Virus record (IMG/VR): IMGVR_UViG_3300047322_000449
Coordinates: 1 to 52,606 of that record
Length of the DNA stretch: 52,606 bases
Source of the DNA: a virus
Reading direction: 5' to 3' (one strand)
Within the stretch, counting starts at the first letter, position 1. Each line of letters opens with the position of its first letter. The translations under genes were made by a program, and so were the position numbers. Positions 48,337-52,606 of the stretch are shown one piece after another. The notes below the pieces were generated by a model that saw only the letters and a program-made list of their open reading frames with translations, ran no database searches and had not been told where the DNA came from.

Positions 48337-48942
48337 TCAGTCCTGAACCAGCGTGACCGCGTTCTGGGCCAGCTGCGGGGTGTCCCCGTTGTTGATCGTC
48401 GTCGACGTCACCGAGCACCAGGCATATCCCTTGTCGCCAGACGTGCCGGCGTTTCCGTTCAGGATGCCCAGGTAGGTGATCGTGTTGTTGGTGCCGGTGC
48501 CGGTGCTCGTCGCAAACGACTTGGTGGCATCCGACGGGAACGTCTTCGTGTAGGTAGTGGTGCCCGACCCCGCAGCGAAGATCGTTGTGTTGTTCGTCAG
48601 ACCGAGGCGAGCGTAGCTCGTGTATGCCGATTCCGAGCCGGTGTTACCGGCGAGGGTGTCGTCGAGCGCTGCCGCCCACAGGCCGTGGTACAGCGTCGTA
48701 TTGGTCAGGCCGAACGCCGTCGCCCCGAAAGGCAGATCGATCAGAGCCTTGCTGAGCGTGAACGCCATCGACCCTGACATCAGAACCGCGATGCGATCCT
48801 TGAGCGGCAGACCGAGCAGCTTGCCAAAGTAGTCCTTCAGCTTGCTCGGCCACTGCGGGAACAACTCCTCGATCGCGGGGCACGGAACCCATGGGCTCGT
48901 CCGCACGATCATCTTGGTGCTGCCGGCGGTTGCGAGATTCAT
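48337..48942 (-). CDS. Gp80-like virion protein
   Basis: 201 residues. Residues 85-201 match the pattern of phage structural proteins of the Gp80 type: SYARLGLTNNTTIF, a threonine-rich strand series, then TTINNGDTPQLAQNAVTLVQD at the end. The first 80 residues are less conserved. Probably a small surface or fibre component of the particle; the fold is expected to be beta. Confidence 0.7.
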   Translation of the reverse strand: MNLATAGSTKMIVRTSPWVPCPAIEELFPQWPSKLKDYFGKLLGLPLKDRIAVLMSGSMAFTLSKALIDLPFGATAFGLTNTTLYHGLWAAALDDTLAGNTGSESAYTSYARLGLTNNTTIFAAGSGTTTYTKTFPSDATKSFATSTGTGTNNTITYLGILNGNAGTSGDKGYAWCSVTSTTINNGDTPQLAQNAVTLVQD

Positions 48943-49382
48943 GAGCTGTATGCCTCCGTGTGAGAGGTCTCCATGGACGCGATCGCGTCAGGGATGAGAA
49001 CGGTCTTGGTCTTGTTCGGAGCGTCCTCGTCGTAGTGCGGGTCGTTGGGCATCGGGTAGACGTGGTGCGGGTCACCCTCGTACACCAGGTTGCCCTCCCC
49101 GTCGTACAAGGGCCCAGACGTCCCGCTGATCTGGTGAGCGATTCCGGAATGGTGCCGCTCGTTGTGCGACTCCTCTCCAGGAAGCAACTCAACGAAACCA
49201 CCGAGGTCCTGATCCCACGTGCACTCGACCATGCCAGGGATGAGCTCGTCAGTGCCCTGCCCGTCCTCGGCTCTGAGGTGTAGGTTCACAGCAGGCTCGC
49301 CTGTGTCACCGTCGATCGGGTGGATGAAGAGCCTGCCCGTACCGTCGGTGACGAGGCGACCATTGAGAAGTGTCTTGGTCAT
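48939..49382 (-). CDS. Hypothetical head-region protein
   Basis: 147 residues, ATG behind AGAGGAA. Acidic, Gly/Asp/His-rich and probably partly disordered in the middle (HNERHHSGIAHQISGTSG). No family recognised. Position between capsid and Gp80-like gene suggests a minor virion protein. Confidence 0.73.
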   Translation of the reverse strand: MTKTLLNGRLVTDGTGRLFIHPIDGDTGEPAVNLHLRAEDGQGTDELIPGMVECTWDQDLGGFVELLPGEESHNERHHSGIAHQISGTSGPLYDGEGNLVYEGDPHHVYPMPNDPHYDEDAPNKTKTVLIPDAIASMETSHTEAYSS

Positions 49383-49404
49383 GTTTCCTCTCTTGAGTCA
49401 GGAG

Positions 49405-49430
49405 GGATGGGGAGGTTGCCCTCCCCACCC
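49405..49430 (-). promoter_or_regulatory. Intercistronic hairpin between two head genes
   Basis: TGGGGAGG/CCTCCCCA pairs over 8 bp around TTGC, with two further pairs beyond a mismatch. It lies between the stop of one gene and the start of the next on the minus strand. No U-tract follows, so it is unlikely to terminate; it might protect or process the late mRNA. Confidence 0.5.
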
Positions 49431-49440
49431 CACGCGACGG

Positions 49441-49959
49441 TCAGGACTGGGTCGTCGCCGACAGCTTCGCTTCGAGGCGGTCGGTGACTCCCTTGCGCGG
49501 CTCGTTCTCCGTCGCAAGGTTCTCTGCGTCGAGCACCTTCTCGATCGAGTCGACATCGTCGCCGGCAAGCGCGACGGTCTGATCGACGTTGAGACGGTTC
49601 TCCTTGATGTACTCCGCCAGCTGCTCGGCGTCGAGGGCAGCAACGTCCACTCCCTCGTCGTCCATGGGCTGAATGACGCGCTGGGCAGGAGCCGACTGTC
49701 CCGCCATCGCGTTGCGGTGGAAGTACAGCGCCTCGGCGTCCGAGCCGTTGTACGTTCCCTTGCGGATCGCCTCCGCCTCCTTGTCCGTATAGAAGGCGTC
49801 CAACTCCTCGCCACGCTTGACGTAGTCCGGGTTGGTGATGTCCGCCTCCTCGCCCATGCGCGCGATGCGCTCGGTGAGCACCTCGCCGCCACTGGGATCG
49901 ACCGGGTTCGCTGTCCTCTCGAACCAGGTGAAGAGGCGATGCTTGATGATCTTCTTCAT
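49441..49959 (-). CDS. Hypothetical head-region protein
   Basis: 172 residues, ATG behind AAGGAGG. Acidic and helical, with a segment MAGQSAPAQRVIQPMDDEG and a final part resembling small alpha-helical bundles. It directly follows the major capsid gene; a head-to-tail or capsid-accessory role is possible but not shown. Confidence 0.74.
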   Translation of the reverse strand: MKKIIKHRLFTWFERTANPVDPSGGEVLTERIARMGEEADITNPDYVKRGEELDAFYTDKEAEAIRKGTYNGSDAEALYFHRNAMAGQSAPAQRVIQPMDDEGVDVAALDAEQLAEYIKENRLNVDQTVALAGDDVDSIEKVLDAENLATENEPRKGVTDRLEAKLSATTQS

Positions 49960-49972
49960 TGTCGCCTCCTTC

Positions 49973-51061
49973 CTACGTCAGACCTGTCGCCTTGAGAACG
50001 GCGAAGGCGTTGTTGGCGTACATGAGCGGCCGGACGCTGGACTGGACCCAGGTCTGCTGCTTCCCGTTCGGATCGCGCCACGTCTCCGTGGTGAGCGGCT
50101 GCTCGACCCGCATCTCGCCGACGTTGCCCTCTGCGATGGCATACGCCTGGCCGGCAGTCTGCCGGTTGGTGACGAAGATGTCGATGTCGTAGCTGTCGAG
50201 CAGCGCGGCGAGCTTGTCGCCGTAGATGCCCTCCAGGTTGAACATCTCGGTGGGGTTGAGCACCCACAGGTTGTAGTCCATGTCCATCTCGTCCTGCTCG
50301 GCGATGAGATCCGCCTTGGCGAAATCCCTTGCCGGGAACAGGGGCCAGTTGGACCCCGAGGCATACGTCGTGTTGACGCTGCCCCAGCTGACGCCGGTGA
50401 ACGTGCGCGAGTTGGCCGTGATGAAGGCCTCCAGGATCTGGATGCCCCTCTGGTTGATCTTGCGCACGATCGTGTTCGACAGCTGACGCATTGCCTTGGT
50501 GAACTCCGAGACCTGGTTGCGGTCCCTTGCCTCGTCGAGGAAGTAGAACTTGCCGCCCCACTTCTCGACGACAGCCGCTGCCGGTGCGCGGCGGCTGAAC
50601 GACACGATCGGGAACTCCGACCCCGGCTCGACACGCTGAACGTCGCGGTCGGCGTAGTAGTCGGGCGTCACCACGATGTCGTAGATGACAGCGCCGCCGG
50701 TGACTCCGCCTGCCGACTGGAACACGCGGTCCACGAAGAACCGCTGCCGAGTCAGGTCGAGAACCATCGGCGTCAGAACCCGCGTGGGATTCTGAAGAGC
50801 GATGTCGATCTGGAACACCGTGCCGCTGAACGTCGGTGCCGCCAGCGGGTTGACGACCGCGCCGGGATACGGAGCGGCGGCAACAGCGGGAGGTCCCTCG
50901 AAGCGAGCAGCGACGAAGTCACTGGCCGCCTTGAAGCGTGCACGCTCGAACTCCGGATCCATGCGGCCTGCGATGACCAGGTCGGAGACCGTCGGGTCGT
51001 CGACATAGACGCGCGGGCCGTGATCGATCTGAAGAACACGTGCTGGCATGTTGTTGCGCAT
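49973..51061 (-). CDS. Major capsid protein (HK97-like fold)
   Basis: 362 residues, ATG behind GGGAGG. Features: an N-terminal helical arm (DPEFERARFKAASDFVAARF), an E-loop-like stretch, a long spine-helix region (KAMRQLSNTIVRKINQRGIQ) and a P-domain with LWVLNPTEMFNLE. The length and gene order (scaffold, decoration, capsid) fit HK97-fold capsids of actinophages. No maturation cleavage site is apparent. Confidence 0.87.
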   Translation of the reverse strand: MRNNMPARVLQIDHGPRVYVDDPTVSDLVIAGRMDPEFERARFKAASDFVAARFEGPPAVAAAPYPGAVVNPLAAPTFSGTVFQIDIALQNPTRVLTPMVLDLTRQRFFVDRVFQSAGGVTGGAVIYDIVVTPDYYADRDVQRVEPGSEFPIVSFSRRAPAAAVVEKWGGKFYFLDEARDRNQVSEFTKAMRQLSNTIVRKINQRGIQILEAFITANSRTFTGVSWGSVNTTYASGSNWPLFPARDFAKADLIAEQDEMDMDYNLWVLNPTEMFNLEGIYGDKLAALLDSYDIDIFVTNRQTAGQAYAIAEGNVGEMRVEQPLTTETWRDPNGKQQTWVQSSVRPLMYANNAFAVLKATGLT

Positions 51062-51079
51062 TTTTCACCTCCCTCTGGG

Positions 51080-51541
51080 TTAGGGTGACAGGACCTGGGT
51101 GGCCGTGGCAGCAAGCTCGACGATCACGTCGAGACCGGAACTGCCGACGGTGGAATGAGCGTACCCGACGATGACGCTGCCGGTCGTTGCCAGCAGAACG
51201 CGACCCTGGGTGTCGACCTTCAGAGCCTGTCCTGCCGTCACTGCGGCACCCGACGTCACGGGCACGAATGTGCCCGCTCCGCGGATGATGGGACACTTGC
51301 CGTTGATGGCGACGTCCCAGCCAGCGACGCCGGAGACAGCGCCACCAGCCGTCGGAGCAGCGGCGGCGATGAGGTTGCCACCGTCGTTGGCCGCCAGAGG
51401 ATCGTTGGCAAGACCAGGACCCTGCGACTGGTAGGTCGTCAGCGGCCCCACGAACGTCTTGCCGGTGATGGCGTATGCCGCATGCACCGTGATCTTCTGG
51501 GTGTACGCAGCCTCGAAGTATGAGATGCACTCGTTGTTCAT
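51080..51541 (-). CDS. Capsid decoration/cement protein (DUF2190-like)
   Basis: 153 residues, ATG behind GGAGG. Beta-rich with alternating Ala/Gly/Thr strands (TAGQALKVDTQGRVLLATTG) as in DUF2190 capsid stabilisation proteins, which sit on the capsid surface and resemble lambda gpD in role. It lies immediately upstream of the major capsid gene. Confidence 0.8.
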   Translation of the reverse strand: MNNECISYFEAAYTQKITVHAAYAITGKTFVGPLTTYQSQGPGLANDPLAANDGGNLIAAAAPTAGGAVSGVAGWDVAINGKCPIIRGAGTFVPVTSGAAVTAGQALKVDTQGRVLLATTGSVIVGYAHSTVGSSGLDVIVELAATATQVLSP

Positions 51542-51543
51542 CT

Positions 51544-52590
51544 CTACCTCCGATAGCTGGCGTCGGCCTGGACACGAGAGCGACGCGACATCGCGTTGCC
51601 AGCGGCAACCATCGCATCGTGCTCGCGCTGAGCACGAACCTCCGGGAACAGAGCCGACGACCAGTCGCCGACCAGTTCCGCGGTGATGCCGTCCCCGCCC
51701 TCGCCGCTGGCCGCCACGTCGCCGTGCGCCCTCAGCTCGACAGGGATCAGACCGGGCTTGAGAGACGCCAGGGTGGCCTCGCCGTTCCGGTCCACCTTGA
51801 GCAACTCGAGCCAGTCGCCCTTGCTTGCGGGAGAGATGCGGCCGTCCGCGATGGCTGCGGCCACGACGCCCTCCCGCTCCTTCTCGCGCTGCTTGGTGAT
51901 GAAGTCCGAAGACTCCTTCGTCGCAGCGACGAGTCCTTCGTACTGCGTCTTGTCCACCAGGACTGTGCCCGGCGGAAGCGCACCGCTCGCCGCCACAGCA
52001 GCAGGCTGCTCGGCAACGGGAGCGGACTCCGGCGGAGCGTCTGCCGCAGGTGCCTCGCCAGCGGGAGGAGTGGCAGCCGTGCCCACTTCGACCTCTGGCG
52101 TGACGCCAACTGCGGCGTTCAGCTCGCGGAGGGTCTCCTGAAGCTGCTCGTCGGACGCGTCCTCCGGCAGTCCCAGGCGCTCACGGATCTGCTTGGGATC
52201 CATCGAACCTCCTGTTTCGGGTTGAGGAAGGACGCTGTCCTCCCGGTTGTCCCAGCTTGCGGCAACTGTCCTGCCGATTGCCAGGGTTGCCGCGACGAAC
52301 GATGCCGCAGCCTTGTTGGCTTCCAGTGTGTCTGGAATGTAATCGATGCGAACAGGCTGCGGGTCGCCGAAGCTGACCGCTCCCTCTGCATCCGACGCGA
52401 AGGACAGCTTGAAGAGCTGACCCGACTCGTCGTCTTCCACCACGAGCTCGTTTGGGTCGACAAGGATGGCCTGGATCCACCACCAGTTCGCATCGTTGTT
52501 CGACGCCACGTAGTCCTGGTAGAAGCTTCTGCGCACGTCGTCGAGGTTCGCCGACGCGGCAGTTCCGCTCTTCTTGAACGGCATCTTCAC
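51544..52590 (-). CDS. Scaffold/prohead-protease-like protein
   Basis: 348 residues; GTG at 52590, chosen because GGAGGTGAT, the anti-SD complement, lies 6 bases upstream. Residues 30-85 (WWIQAILVDPNELVVEDDES) resemble phage proteins preceding capsids. Residues 130-150 (DPKQIRERLGLPEDASDEQL) resemble the C-terminal part of Mu gpI-type protease/scaffold proteins. An acidic Ala/Pro linker and a charged helical end (TKQREKEREGVVAAAIADGR) follow. Protease activity is not demonstrated by a visible Ser-His pair, so scaffold is the safer call. Confidence 0.7.
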   Translation of the reverse strand: MKMPFKKSGTAASANLDDVRRSFYQDYVASNNDANWWWIQAILVDPNELVVEDDESGQLFKLSFASDAEGAVSFGDPQPVRIDYIPDTLEANKAAASFVAATLAIGRTVAASWDNREDSVLPQPETGGSMDPKQIRERLGLPEDASDEQLQETLRELNAAVGVTPEVEVGTAATPPAGEAPAADAPPESAPVAEQPAAVAASGALPPGTVLVDKTQYEGLVAATKESSDFITKQREKEREGVVAAAIADGRISPASKGDWLELLKVDRNGEATLASLKPGLIPVELRAHGDVAASGEGGDGITAELVGDWSSALFPEVRAQREHDAMVAAGNAMSRRSRVQADASYRR

Positions 52591-52606
52591 CTCTGGATCA
52601 CCTCCG

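Overview
The window is most of the genome of a contractile-tailed phage (myovirus morphology), probably infecting an actinobacterium. The contractile tail follows from a sheath protein, a tube protein, gp25-like and gpJ-like baseplate wedge proteins and a 703-residue tape measure. The actinobacterial host is an inference. It rests on a ThyX thymidylate synthase, an Rpf-like secreted muramidase, a DUF2786-type protein and a tail-hub muramidase domain of the kind common in Actinobacteria, plus GC-rich coding sequence. I see no integrase, tRNA, CRISPR array or homing endonuclease.

Layout. All genes from about 0.7 to 28.0 kb read rightward (early, replication and metabolism). All genes from 52.6 down to 28.0 kb read leftward (virion and probably lysis). 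The two arms converge and overlap at 27,959-28,023. A short open frame runs off the left edge on the minus strand (1-61). With no terminase or portal in view, it may be the first gene of the late operon, which would make 62-581 a divergent control region and put terminase and portal just outside the window on a circularly permuted map.

Early left arm (0.6-9.6 kb). About 24 small genes, mostly of unknown function, are grouped into translational units. Almost every unit is headed by the same kind of intergenic element: a hairpin with a conserved GCGGG/CCCGG clamp and often a GNRA or UUCG loop, then a second hairpin, then the start-associated motif CCAGGGAGG and the start codon. Stem sequences differ while pairing is kept. 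At 7,674-7,739 lies a hairpin of about 25 bp whose 12-nt loop contains the exact 10-nt complement of the commonest start motif. It is followed by a predicted three-way-junction RNA. This is the strongest candidate here for an undescribed regulatory system.

Replication arm (9.7-28 kb). An SNF2-type helicase with a DnaJ-like zinc insert, a Cas4-like Fe-S nuclease, a Sak4-like ATPase, a probable ssDNA-binding protein with three SAP modules, a 942-residue primase fused to an MCM-like AAA+ helicase, a full bacterial replicase (DnaE), an HU-like protein, ThyX, an FAD-type oxidoreductase and several small membrane or zinc-ribbon proteins form long, tightly overlapping operons. A terminator and a nested inverted-repeat region (12.6-12.8 kb) separate the two early blocks.

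Late arm (minus strand, right to left). Scaffold/protease-like protein, decoration protein, major capsid protein, three head-region proteins, a methyltransferase, a 1,352-residue protein built on 21-residue repeats, head-tail adaptor, tail completion proteins, sheath, tube, tail assembly chaperone with a G-GGA-AAC -1 frameshift site, tape measure, LysM protein, a hub with two cell-wall hydrolase domains, spike, gp25 and gpJ proteins that each carry an inserted jelly-roll-like domain, gpI, two tail-fibre/receptor candidates, and three small membrane proteins that may form the lysis cassette.
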